Below are positions 52,868 to 60,634 of a stretch of 64,000 bases of DNA, in pieces. Source of the stretch: Rhodoplanes sp046000175 (GTDB taxonomy: Bacteria > Pseudomonadota > Alphaproteobacteria > Rhizobiales > Xanthobacteraceae); assembly GCF_046000175.1 (NCBI RefSeq), contig NZ_JBEOMB010000005.1, forward strand, positions 92,757 through 156,756, in the 5' to 3' direction. Positions within the stretch are counted from its first letter, which is position 1; every line of letters starts with the position of its first letter. The notes below the pieces were generated by a model. The model saw nothing but the letters and a program-made list of their open reading frames with translations. It did no database searches and was not told where the DNA came from. The position numbers and the translations under genes are program-made.

Positions 52868-53584
52868 CTAGGCAACCAGGGCTGCGCTCTTCGCGAGTGC
52901 GAAGTCGACGGCCGCGTCGGCGTGCAGGAAGGTCGAATCGAACACCGGCAGGTCGGTGTCGTCCTGGCCGATCAGGAGGCCGATCTCGGTGCAGCCGAGG
53001 ATCACGGCGTCGGCGCCGCGCGCCTTGCCGCGCGCGATCACGGCCCGATAGGCCTCGCGGGACGAGTCCTTCACGACGCCGCAGCACAGCTCGCCGAAGA
53101 TAACGTCGTGCACCATGCCGCGCTCGTCCGAGGTCTCCGGCACCATCGCCTCGATGCCGAAGCGGTGGCGCAGGCGGGCGCGATAGAACTCCTCCTCCAT
53201 GGTGAAGCGGGTGGCGAGGAGCAGCGGCTTGCTGATCCGCTTCTCCTTCAGGGGCGCCGCGGTGGCGTCGACGATGTGGAGGAGCGGCACCGAGACGGCG
53301 CGCTGCACCTCGTCGGCGAGCTTGTGCATGGTGTTGGTGCAGATCAGCAGACAGCCGGCGCCCGCCTTCTCGAGGTCACGGCCGATTCCGGCCAGAACGG
53401 CGGCGGCCTGCGTCCAGTCACCGGCACGCTGCAGGGCGACGATGCCGTCGAAGTCGACCGAGCGCATCAGCACGTCGGCCGAGTGCAGCCCGCCGAGGCG
53501 CTCGCGCACCTGCTCGTTGATCCGCCGGTAGTACACCGCGGTGCTCTCCCAGCTCATGCCTCCGATCAGCCCGATGGTGTGCAC
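52868..53584 (-). CDS. Aspartate/glutamate racemase family protein
   Basis: This 238-residue PLP-independent racemase has the family opening IGLIGGMSWESTAVYYRRIN and both catalytic cysteines: C82 in CTNTMH and C198 in GCTEIGLL. It belongs to the YgeA/RacX group, which can have broad amino-acid specificity. The start is GTG 53584 behind GAGGAGG. It is divergent from an Lrp/AsnC regulator gene with 169 bases between, so that regulator probably controls it. Together with dadA it suggests D-amino acid production or use. Confidence 0.9.
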   Translation of the reverse strand: MHTIGLIGGMSWESTAVYYRRINEQVRERLGGLHSADVLMRSVDFDGIVALQRAGDWTQAAAVLAGIGRDLEKAGAGCLLICTNTMHKLADEVQRAVSVPLLHIVDATAAPLKEKRISKPLLLATRFTMEEEFYRARLRHRFGIEAMVPETSDERGMVHDVIFGELCCGVVKDSSREAYRAVIARGKARGADAVILGCTEIGLLIGQDDTDLPVFDSTFLHADAAVDFALAKSAALVA

Positions 53585-53753
53585 GACCGCCTCCTCGCAT
53601 TGCGTATGACCCGAGGAGTGTAGGCGCGACCGGGCGCATTCGGTTCGCAAAGTGATGCGCTGCGGCGGACAGAAATGGCAACGGCATATTGCATCTTGCG
53701 TGGTAAAAGAAATCAGATTCCAAGTTTAGGTCTGCACGCGAAATAGGCATTCC

Positions 53754-54227
53754 ATGGATCGAATCGACCAGAAAATACTCGATCTCCTGCAGGGCGACGC
53801 GACGCTGCCGATCGCCGAGGTCGCCGAGCAGGTCGGCCTGTCCACGGCGCCGTGCTGGCGACGCATCAAGAAGCTGGAGGACGACGGGGTCATTCAACGC
53901 CGGGTCGCGCTGGTCGATCGCCGCAAGGTCAACGTGCCGATGACGCTGTTCGTCTCGGTGCGGACCACCCGCCACGCGCTGGAATGGGTCGACGACTTCC
54001 GGCGGATGATCGCCGACATCCCGGAGATCGTCGAGGTGTGGCGGCTCACCGGCGACGTCGACTATCTGCTGCGGATCGTGGTTCCCGACATCGACGCCTA
54101 CGACGCCGTCTACAAGCGGATGATCGACCGCGTCGAGCTCGCCGACGTCTCCTCCGCCATCGCCATGGAGGAGCTGAAATACACGACTGCCGTGCCGACC
54201 GGCTACATCGCCAGGACGCGCGGGTGA
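53754..54227 (+). CDS. Lrp/AsnC family transcriptional regulator
   Basis: This 157-residue regulator has an N-terminal winged HTH (MDRIDQKILDLLQGDATLPI, recognition helix LSTAPCWRRIKKLEDDGVI) and a C-terminal RAM/ACT ligand domain (MTLFVSVRTTRHALEWVDDF, TGDVDYLLRIVVPD). It is divergent from the racemase gene, the usual layout of an amino-acid-responsive local regulator such as DadR/BkdR types. The intergenic region is unusually A+T-rich (53690-53750), suiting Lrp binding. The cognate amino acid is unknown. It could also act on dadA, whose phased upstream repeats fit this protein class. Confidence 0.92.
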   Translation: MDRIDQKILDLLQGDATLPIAEVAEQVGLSTAPCWRRIKKLEDDGVIQRRVALVDRRKVNVPMTLFVSVRTTRHALEWVDDFRRMIADIPEIVEVWRLTGDVDYLLRIVVPDIDAYDAVYKRMIDRVELADVSSAIAMEELKYTTAVPTGYIARTRG

Positions 54228-54240
54228 GACGTCTCGCCTC

Positions 54241-54386
54241 GTGCCCCGGACAAGGCGCATCAGGCTGAAGGCCTGATGCGCCGCAGAGCCGGGGCCCAGG
54301 GCCACACCACGATCGGCACGGCAAGCGCCTCGCCGGATCGCCCCTGGGTCCCGGGGTCACGGCGCGTCGCGCCGCGCCCGGGACAC
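54241..54386. repeat. Palindromic intergenic repeat, family B, copy 3
   Basis: It fills much of the 341-base gap 54228-54568. GTGCCCCGGACAAGGCGCAT and CGCGCCCGGGACAC are the ends; the inner arms GAGCCGGGGCCCAGGG and CCCCTGGGTCCCGGGG pair. No gene lies in the remainder, which holds the modB promoter region. Confidence 0.82.
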
Positions 54387-54438
54387 GAGGCTGTTCGTGT
54401 CGCGGCGCGCCGCGCCCTTGGCAGCGGCGCGGCCGCGC

Positions 54439-54464
54439 CGCTATATTCGCTGCGCTACAGCATG
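54439..54464 (+). promoter_or_regulatory. Possible ModE-type half-site upstream of modB
   Basis: CGCTATAT (54439-54446) equals one half of the ModE box. The other half, 9 bases on, is only TACAGCATG. It is 105-130 bases upstream of modB, where molybdate repression would be expected. Weak evidence. Confidence 0.3.
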
Positions 54465-54568
54465 ACAGGCGTGTCGCGGTCGCGGCACGCGCGACGGACG
54501 AGCGTGATGACCACGATATCGAGCAGCGCGGCCCTCCGGGCGAGCGACCACGGGGCGCTCCCCCGGCC

Positions 54569-55264
54569 ATGATGGACCTGACGCCCGAGGAGCTCACCGC
54601 CGTCCACCTGTCGCTGCGGATCGCCGTCGTCGCGACGCTCGCCAGCCTGCCGCTCGGCATCTTCGTCGCCTATGGGCTGGCGCGCTGGCGGTTTCCCGGC
54701 AAGGTGCTGCTCGACGGCTTCGTGCATCTTCCGCTGGTGCTGCCGCCGGTGGTCACCGGCTACGTGCTGCTCCTGCTGTTCGGTCGGCGCGGACCGATCG
54801 GCGCGTTCCTGGCGGAGAATTTCGGCATCGTCTTCTCGTTCCGCTGGACCGGCGCGGCGCTCGCCTGCGCCGTGATGGGCTTCCCGCTGATGGTGCGGGC
54901 GATCCGTCTGTCGATCGAGGCGATCGACCAGCGCCTCGAGAATGCCGCCGGCACGCTCGGCGCCAGCCGGGCCTGGACCTTCGTGCTGGTGACGCTGCCG
55001 CTCGCCTTGCCGGGCGTGATCGTCGGCTCGATCCTGTGCTTCGCCAAGGCGCTCGGCGAGTTCGGCGCGACCATCACGTTCGTCTCCAACATTCCAGGCG
55101 AGACGCAGACCATCTCGGCGGCGATCTACAGCCTGACCCAGACGCCGAGCGGCGACGCCGCGGCGCTCCGTCTCACCGTCGTGTCGATCGTCATCGCGCT
55201 CGCCGCCCTGACCCTCTCCGAGGTCGTGCAGCGCCTCGCTCACCGCAAGCTGGCGCAGTTCTGA
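54569..55264 (+). CDS. modB: Molybdate ABC transporter permease
   Basis: This 231-residue inner-membrane permease has about five hydrophobic helices. The family sequences VHLPLVLPPVVTGYVLLLLFG, MGFPLMVRAIRLSIEAID and the EAA coupling loop ENAAGTLGASRAWTFVLVTLPLA are typical of ModB, and AKALGEFGATITFVSNIPGE is diagnostic. It works with ModC encoded downstream and a periplasmic ModA that is not in this window; upstream of it lie only repeats. The stop TGA overlaps an ATGATCCGGGTCG sequence identical to the start of modC (see findings). Confidence 0.93.
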   Translation: MMDLTPEELTAVHLSLRIAVVATLASLPLGIFVAYGLARWRFPGKVLLDGFVHLPLVLPPVVTGYVLLLLFGRRGPIGAFLAENFGIVFSFRWTGAALACAVMGFPLMVRAIRLSIEAIDQRLENAAGTLGASRAWTFVLVTLPLALPGVIVGSILCFAKALGEFGATITFVSNIPGETQTISAAIYSLTQTPSGDAAALRLTVVSIVIALAALTLSEVVQRLAHRKLAQF

Positions 55265-55290
55265 TGATCCGGGTCGCTCGCCTCCACCGT

Positions 55291-55380
55291 CGTCATGGCC
55301 GGGCTCGTCCCGGCCATCCACGAAACAGCTCCCGACATGTCGCAAAGACGTGGATGCCCGGCACAAGGCCGGGCATGACG
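55291..55380. repeat. Palindromic element (family D) inserted between modB and modC
   Basis: The 90-bp element runs from CGTCATGGCCGGGCTCGTCC to GCACAAGGCCGGGCATGACG; about 32 bases at each end are imperfect inverted repeats. It is flanked by the 13-bp direct repeat ATGATCCGGGTCG at 55264-55276 and 55404-55416. Confidence 0.85.
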
Positions 55381-55403
55381 AAGTCGAGCGCGTGGGGCGG
55401 CCC

Positions 55404-56513
55404 ATGATCCGGGTCGAGCTGACAAAGAAACTCGGCGCGTTCGATCTCGACATCGCCTTCGAGAGCGACGGTGGCGTCGTGGCGCTGTTCGGGCCGTCGG
55501 GCTCGGGCAAGAGCGCGACCATCGGGCTGATCGCCGGCCTGACCCGGCCCGACCACGGCACGATCGCGCTCGACGGTCGCGCACTGGTCGACACCGCGAG
55601 CCGCACCTTCGTGCCGGCGCATCGGCGCCGCATCGGCCTGGTGTTCCAGGACGCGCAGCTCTTCCCGCATCTCAGCGTGAAGCACAATCTCCTGTTCGGC
55701 CGCTGGTTCGCGCCGCAGGCCGAGCGCCGCGTCGCCCTCGATCCGGTGGTCGAGACGCTCGGCATCGGCCATCTGCTCGACCGCCGGCCCGGCCGCCTGT
55801 CGGGCGGCGAGAAGCAGCGCGTCGCCATCGGCCGGGCGCTGGTCTCCTCGCCGCGCCTCCTCTTGATGGACGAGCCGCTCGCCGCGCTCGACGCCGAGCG
55901 CAAGCAGGAGATCCTGCCGCTGATCGAGCGGCTGCGCGACGAGTTCGGCATCCCGATCGTCTACGTGTCGCACGCGGTCGAGGAGGTGGCGCGGCTCGCC
56001 GCCCGGGTCGTCGTGCTGGCGCAGGGGCGCGTCGCCGCGGCCGGCAGCGTCGAGGACGTGTTCGGCGACGGCGCCGCGCAGGCCGGCGAGAGCCGTTTCC
56101 GCCGCGCCTCCTTCGTCACCGCCCGGGTCAGCGGCTTCGACGAGACCTGGGGCCTCGCCGAGATCGCCCATCCGGCCGGCACCATCTGGCTGGCCGGCCG
56201 GGCCGGCCCGCCGGGTCGGGATTGCCGGGTCGTGATCAGGGCGACCGACGTGACGCTCGCGACCGCGCGACCGACGGGCTCGAGCGTGCGCACCGTGCTG
56301 CACGGCCTCGTGGCGCGCATCGACACCGACACGGGTCCGCTCGCCACCGTCACGGTCGATCTCGACGGCCACGGCCATGTGCTCGCCTCGGCCACCCGCA
56401 AGGCGCTGGCCGAGCTCGGGCTCGCGCCGGGCCGGCCGGTGTTCGCGCTGATCAAGACCGTAGCGCTCGACGAACAGTCGGTCGCGCTCGGCCCCCTCTC
56501 CGCCCCGGCCTGA
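55404..56513 (+). CDS. modC: Molybdate ABC transporter ATP-binding protein
   Basis: This 369-residue ATPase has Walker A GPSGSGKS (30-37), signature RLSGGEKQRV (131-140), Walker B LLLMDEP (152-158) and the switch region VYVSHAVEEV. The C-terminal TOBE/MOP-like domain (about 290-360) distinguishes ModC from other import ATPases. ATG 55404 restores the normal N-terminus MIRVELTKKLGAFDLD. The 139-base separation from modB is atypical for this pair and is explained by an inserted palindromic element and a duplicated start. Confidence 0.93.
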   Translation: MIRVELTKKLGAFDLDIAFESDGGVVALFGPSGSGKSATIGLIAGLTRPDHGTIALDGRALVDTASRTFVPAHRRRIGLVFQDAQLFPHLSVKHNLLFGRWFAPQAERRVALDPVVETLGIGHLLDRRPGRLSGGEKQRVAIGRALVSSPRLLLMDEPLAALDAERKQEILPLIERLRDEFGIPIVYVSHAVEEVARLAARVVVLAQGRVAAAGSVEDVFGDGAAQAGESRFRRASFVTARVSGFDETWGLAEIAHPAGTIWLAGRAGPPGRDCRVVIRATDVTLATARPTGSSVRTVLHGLVARIDTDTGPLATVTVDLDGHGHVLASATRKALAELGLAPGRPVFALIKTVALDEQSVALGPLSAPA

Positions 56514-56731
56514 TCCGAGCCTCGCGACACATCCTGCGCACGCGCTTGTGATCTCGCGCACGAACCGGACGTCCCGCTCGCGCGACCAATCGAGGCGCAG
56601 CGGCCGATCCCCCGGCGGTCGCGCGCGACGTGTCGGCCGGAACGCGGACCGACGATCTGCATTGATCCGGTATCGCACGGGCAGGCAGGCGAGCACCGCC
56701 GGCCCCGTGGGGCAACGCGCAGGAGCTGATC

Positions 56732-57190
56732 ATGCACCTCTCGACCACGAAGACGGCCGCGGCCCTCGCTCTGGCGGGCGCCCTCGCCTTGACGTCGACC
56801 GCCGCCGAGGCCCGCAAGGGGCGCTTCCTCGCCGCCGCCGGTGTCGGGCTGGCCGCCGGCGCCATCATCGGAGCCGCCGCGGCGAGCGCGAATCGCGGCT
56901 ATTACCGCAGCGGCTATTACGGCGGCTACTATGGCGGGCCCGGCTACGCCTATGCGCCGGGATACGCCTACGGCCCGACCTACACGTATTCGTCGTGGGG
57001 TTACGCGCCGAGTTACGGCTACGCGCCGGCCTATTCCGGATACGCCTACGCCCCCGGCTACAACGGCTACGCCTATGCGCCGGGCTACCGCTCGGTCGGT
57101 TGGGGCGGCGGTTGGGGCAACAGCTGGGGCTGGGGCCGCAGCAACTGCCCGGTGCGCGGCGCCTATCGGCTCGACTACAGCCAGTGCTGA
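56732..57190 (+). CDS. Tyr/Gly-rich secreted protein of unknown function
   Basis: This 152-residue protein has a Sec signal (hydrophobic AAALALAGALALTSTAAEA, residues about 8-26), a second Ala/Gly hydrophobic segment (LAAAGVGLAAGAIIGAAAAS) and then a Tyr/Gly/Pro-rich region with repeated YAPGY and YGGYY units. The C-terminus NCPVRGAYRLDYSQC has two Cys that may form a disulphide. Such Tyr-rich secreted proteins are frequent in Bradyrhizobium-like bacteria; no role is known. The stop codon lies inside a 10-bp inverted repeat, and a terminator follows. Confidence 0.78.
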   Translation: MHLSTTKTAAALALAGALALTSTAAEARKGRFLAAAGVGLAAGAIIGAAAASANRGYYRSGYYGGYYGGPGYAYAPGYAYGPTYTYSSWGYAPSYGYAPAYSGYAYAPGYNGYAYAPGYRSVGWGGGWGNSWGWGRSNCPVRGAYRLDYSQC

Positions 57191-57241
57191 TCAGGACCGC
57201 GTCCTGATCACGCGAGGGGCGGGCGAAAGCCCGCCCTTTTT
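57188..57241 (+). terminator. Double hairpin with Rho-independent terminator after the Tyr-rich protein gene
   Basis: The first hairpin TGATCAGGAC-CGC-GTCCTGATCA (57188-57210) contains the stop codon. The second, GGGCGGGC-GAAA-GCCCGCCC (57217-57236), is followed by five T (57237-57241) and is a textbook terminator with a GNRA loop. Confidence 0.9.
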
Positions 57242-57286
57242 GCGTCGTCGTATCAGAACGAGTTTTGGTGGCCCTGAATCGGACTC

Positions 57287-57366
57287 GACCTTCGTTCGTC
57301 CACGCGAAGGCGGGGACGAACGAAGGTCAACACGTTTGGCCCCTGGATTCCCGCTTTCGCGGGAAT
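57287..57366. repeat. Palindromic intergenic repeat, family C, copy 2
   Basis: GACCTTCGTTCGTC and GACGAACGAAGGTC flank CACGCGAAGGCGGG. A second hairpin TTCCCGCTTTCGCGGGAA follows at about 57348-57365. It is related to 15960-16034 through the CGAAGGCGGGGA core. It lies between the Tyr-rich gene and tcuA (convergent). Confidence 0.7.
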
Positions 57367-57476
57367 GTGCGGAGTGTGAGGCGACGTCCGTCGGACCACG
57401 TCACGAGAGCGCACAGCACCGTCACCGATCTGATCACGTCGGCCGCCTCTCCGCAGCCACCACCCGCAGCTGAGTG

Positions 57477-58973
57477 TCACATCGCCGCCGCACGCGCGCC
57501 GGCGCTGTCGCCGGCGATGCGGCCGAACACCGAGCCGGCCATCAGGCCGGTGCCGCCCGGGTAGTTGAAATAGAACAGGCCGCCGACCAGCTCGCCGGCG
57601 GCGCACAGCCCCGGAATGACGCGGCCGTCGGTGTCGATCACCTGCGCGGACGTGTCGACCTTCAGGCCGCCGAACGTGAAGGTGATGCCGCAGGTCACCG
57701 CGAAGGCCTCGAAGGGCGGCGTGTCGATCGTGTTGGCCCAGTTGGTCTTGTCGACGGCGAGGCCGCGCGTGCCGCGGCCGTCCTTGACGTTCGGATCGAA
57801 CGGCACGTCGGTCATCACGGCGGCGTTGTAGGCTTTTATGGTCGCCAGCGCCTTGTCTGCGTTCACGTCATCGAGCTTCTGCACCAGCTCCTCGAGCGTG
57901 TCGGCCCGCACCTTCGTCACCTGCTTGATGCGGTACTCGTCGCGCAGCATCGGGATGATCTTGGCGTCGAACACCTGCCAGGCGAACTGACCCGGCTGCA
58001 TCAGGATCACGCGGCCGTACTTCGCGTAGGTGTAGTTGCGGAAGTCGGCGCCCTCGTCGACGAAGCGCTCGCCGTTCGCGTTGAGCATGATGCCCCACGG
58101 ATAAGAGTGCTTCTGGAAATTGTCGCCGACCGCGAGGTCGCCGAACTCCGGCGCGTTGCGGTCCCAGCCGACCGCGTGAGAGCCCGACCAGTTGCCGGTC
58201 GCCATGGCGCCGACCTTCAGGGCCATCTCGATGCCGTCGCCGGTGTTGAAGCGGGTGCCGCGGATTTTCGCGAGCTCCCAGGTCGGGCCGAGATAGCGGG
58301 TGCGCCATTCGGTGTTGGCCTGAAAACCGCCGGCGGCGAGCACCACGGCCTTGGCGGCGACCTCGCGGGTCCTGCCCTGGTGACGGACGCGCACGCCCTT
58401 GACGCCGTCGTCGTCGGCGATCAGCGCCATCGCGCGCGCCTCGTAGACGACCTGAATGCCGGCCTTGCGGGCCGCCGTGGTCAGCGCCTCGACCAGCCCC
58501 GGTCCGCCGCCCCAGGCCTCGACCGCCAGGCCGCCCCAGAACTTGAAGCGGCCGTCGACCTTGTAGGCCTGGCGACCGTAGATCGGCGCGAACCGCACGC
58601 CCTTGCCGCGCATCCACAGCATCGTCTCACGGCTCCGCGTCACCAGGAGCTCGCAGAGGTCCGGGTCGGTCCGGTACTCGGTGACGCGGCCCATGTCATC
58701 GAAGAACGTGTCGGCCGTGTAGGTGCCGAAGTCGGTGACCGCGACCTCCTGGTCGGTGAGGTCGGGCATCAGCGCCCGCAGGTCCTCGACGCCGTCGTAG
58801 ACGCAGCGGAACGCGCCCGCCGTGAAGCGCGAGTTGCCCCCGGCCTCGTCCTCCGGGGCGCGCTCCAGCACCAGCACCGAGACGCCCTTCTCGGCCGCCG
58901 CCAGCGCCGCGCAGAACGCCGCGTTGCCGCCGCCCACCACCACCACGTCCACGCTCGACGGCAACTCGCTCAT
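57477..58973 (-). CDS. tcuA: FAD-dependent tricarballylate dehydrogenase-like protein
   Basis: This 498-residue flavoprotein is of the fumarate-reductase/succinate-dehydrogenase flavoprotein fold. The FAD motif VVVVGGGNAAFCAALAA is at the N-terminus, with ERAPEDEAGGNSRFTAGAFR next, HAVGWDRNAPEFGDL mid-protein, and the C-terminal GELVGGLFYFNYPGGTGLMA. These match TcuA, which oxidises tricarballylate to cis-aconitate. TcuB and TcuC are not present. It is divergent from a GntR/FCD regulator gene with an operator-like ATCGTATACAAT between them. Start ATG 58973. Substrate by family analogy. Confidence 0.85.
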   Translation of the reverse strand: MSELPSSVDVVVVGGGNAAFCAALAAAEKGVSVLVLERAPEDEAGGNSRFTAGAFRCVYDGVEDLRALMPDLTDQEVAVTDFGTYTADTFFDDMGRVTEYRTDPDLCELLVTRSRETMLWMRGKGVRFAPIYGRQAYKVDGRFKFWGGLAVEAWGGGPGLVEALTTAARKAGIQVVYEARAMALIADDDGVKGVRVRHQGRTREVAAKAVVLAAGGFQANTEWRTRYLGPTWELAKIRGTRFNTGDGIEMALKVGAMATGNWSGSHAVGWDRNAPEFGDLAVGDNFQKHSYPWGIMLNANGERFVDEGADFRNYTYAKYGRVILMQPGQFAWQVFDAKIIPMLRDEYRIKQVTKVRADTLEELVQKLDDVNADKALATIKAYNAAVMTDVPFDPNVKDGRGTRGLAVDKTNWANTIDTPPFEAFAVTCGITFTFGGLKVDTSAQVIDTDGRVIPGLCAAGELVGGLFYFNYPGGTGLMAGSVFGRIAGDSAGARAAAM

Positions 58974-59028
58974 CGCTCCGCTCCTCGTCCGGACCCGCCC
59001 TTCACGGGGCTCGACGCTTTCGAATCCG

Positions 59029-59050
59029 ATCGTATACAATAAAATACGAT
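59029..59050. promoter_or_regulatory. GntR/FCD-type operator in the tcuA-gntR divergent promoter
   Basis: ATCGTATACAAT (59029-59040) differs at one base from the palindrome ATTGTATACAAT recognised by many FCD-subfamily GntR regulators. It is embedded in a larger inverted repeat, ATCGTAT (59029-59035) and ATACGAT (59044-59050). It lies 63 bases before the regulator ATG and 56 before tcuA. Confidence 0.65.
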
Positions 59051-59112
59051 AGCACGCCGTCGTCAACCACGATGCGCGATGCTGGAATGGCGGCGGCGAG
59101 TCGCGAGGGGCG

Positions 59113-59895
59113 ATGCGCGTGGAGGTGGACGTGGCGCGATCCAAGTCGGCAGAAGTGAAGTCGGCAGCGGCGCGAGACAGGCGGCCGGAGGGCCAGGCGG
59201 CGGGAAGCGCGACCGGTCCGGCGCGTCCGGCGCTGGACCGCACCGCTCTCGACCGCGGTTCCGCGCCGCTCGGCGAAGCCGTGTTCCGGGCGCTGTGCGC
59301 GGCGCTGCGCGACGGCGTCTATCGACCCGGCGACCGCATCGTCGAGGACGAGGTGGCGGAAAAGCTCGCGGTCAGCCGAACCCCGGTGCGCGAGGCGCTC
59401 GGCCGGCTGCTCGCCAAGGGGCTCGTCCAGCACGCCGGCGGCCGCGGCCTCGTCGTGCGCCGGCCCGACGCCGGCGAGGTGCTGGAGCTCTACGCCATGC
59501 GGGAGATTCTCGAAGGCGCCGGCGCCCGCCTCGCTGCCGGCCAGGCGACCGCGCCGGAGATCGACATGCTGCGGGATCTGGCCGAGAGCTTCGCCGCGGC
59601 GACCGACGACCCGGGCAAGATGGCGCGGCTCAACCGCGCGCTGCACGAGGCCATCGTGCGGGCGGCGCGCAACCGCTTCCTCGACGGGGCCTTGCGCGAG
59701 ATGCAGGATGCCATCGCGGTGCTGGGGCCGACGACGTTCAGCGTCGGCGGACGGCCGGAGGTCGCGATCGCCGAGCACGCCGCGATCGTCGCCGCCATCG
59801 CGGCGCGCGATCCCGACGCCGCCGAGCAGGCCGCCCGCGCCCACATCCGGGAGGCGCTGCGCGCCCGTCTCAAGCTGATGCAGGCGGCCGGCTAG
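59113..59895 (+). CDS. GntR family transcriptional regulator, FCD (FadR-like) subfamily
   Basis: This 260-residue protein has an N-terminal 50-residue Ala/Arg extension, a winged HTH (LGEAVFRALCAALRDGVYRP, VEDEVAEKLAVSRTPVREAL; residues about 52-115) and a helical FCD ligand domain (YAMREILEGAGARLAA, LNRALHEAIVRAARNRFL, AEHAAIVAAIAARDPDAAEQ). FCD regulators typically sense carboxylic acids. Divergent transcription from tcuA with an FCD-type operator between argues that it controls tcuA. ATG 59113; a later start within the extension is possible. Confidence 0.9.
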   Translation: MRVEVDVARSKSAEVKSAAARDRRPEGQAAGSATGPARPALDRTALDRGSAPLGEAVFRALCAALRDGVYRPGDRIVEDEVAEKLAVSRTPVREALGRLLAKGLVQHAGGRGLVVRRPDAGEVLELYAMREILEGAGARLAAGQATAPEIDMLRDLAESFAAATDDPGKMARLNRALHEAIVRAARNRFLDGALREMQDAIAVLGPTTFSVGGRPEVAIAEHAAIVAAIAARDPDAAEQAARAHIREALRARLKLMQAAG

Positions 59896-59937
59896 ACGCG
59901 CGCGCCGCGTCTGCGGACGACGCGGTGCGCCTCACGG

Positions 59938-60369
59938 TCAGCGCTCGCGAAGCTTGGCGAGTCGGCGGATCAGGGCACGGGTCTGCGCGATGGTGTCCCG
60001 GCTCTTGGAGATTTGCTCCCGGTGCGTCTCGCAGGCGCGGTCGGAGCTCGACACGCGCTCGGCCGCACCGTCGATCAGCACGCGCGATTCGGTGCAGGCG
60101 GCTGCCGACGTGGTGCGCATCGCGACCTGACGCGCCTGCCGCGTGCCGGGCTTGAAGCGCGACAAGACCTTGGCGACGGCTGCTCGCGAGGTGACGGGCG
60201 ACGGCGCTGTGGCTTTCGGGATCGAATGGTCGGGCACCGAAACGTCCGGAACCGAATCGTTCGGGACGGAGGCCGATCGGTCGCAGGTCGGACCGACGGG
60301 TAGAAGCGCGGCACCCGAGGCTCCATCGCCGTCGAGGCCGCGGCACCCACCGCGGGTCTGCTCGTCCAT
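59938..60369 (-). CDS. Small hypothetical protein
   Basis: A 143-residue reading frame begins at ATG 60369 and lies in the 740-base region between the GntR gene and the epimerase gene. It has a Ser/Pro/Asp-rich first half (NDSVPDVSVPDHSIPKA) and a basic, helical C-terminus (ISKSRDTIAQTRALIRRLAK) that could be a short coiled coil. Two Cys pairs are scattered. No signal peptide or domain is seen. The opposite strand also has a stop-free frame, so coding status is uncertain. Confidence 0.4.
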   Translation of the reverse strand: MDEQTRGGCRGLDGDGASGAALLPVGPTCDRSASVPNDSVPDVSVPDHSIPKATAPSPVTSRAAVAKVLSRFKPGTRQARQVAMRTTSAAACTESRVLIDGAAERVSSSDRACETHREQISKSRDTIAQTRALIRRLAKLRER

Positions 60370-60634
60370 GGCCGTGCTCCGTTCCACCGAACGGGCGGGA
60401 GCACAAGCCTCTCTCAGCCATCGGCGCCCAGGAAGGTCGTGGCCGATGATCGTATTCAACGGTCGAGGGGCGCTATGGTTCCATCCGCGCGCGAAATAAA
60501 GCGGCCGCGCGTCCGAGCCCGCTGCTTTCCCGGCTCTCTCCCTCGCGACGCCGAGGCGGCCGCCCGGGAACGTATTCTGGATCTCTCGCTTCTCCGAAGG
60601 TCGGCGGATGGCCGACCGGTCGGGAGACGGGTGG

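Noticed and set aside
55036..55407. Separate small gene between modB and modC
   Set aside because: It is the modB coding region in another frame, then a duplicated modC start followed by palindromic element sequence; no independent coding signal.
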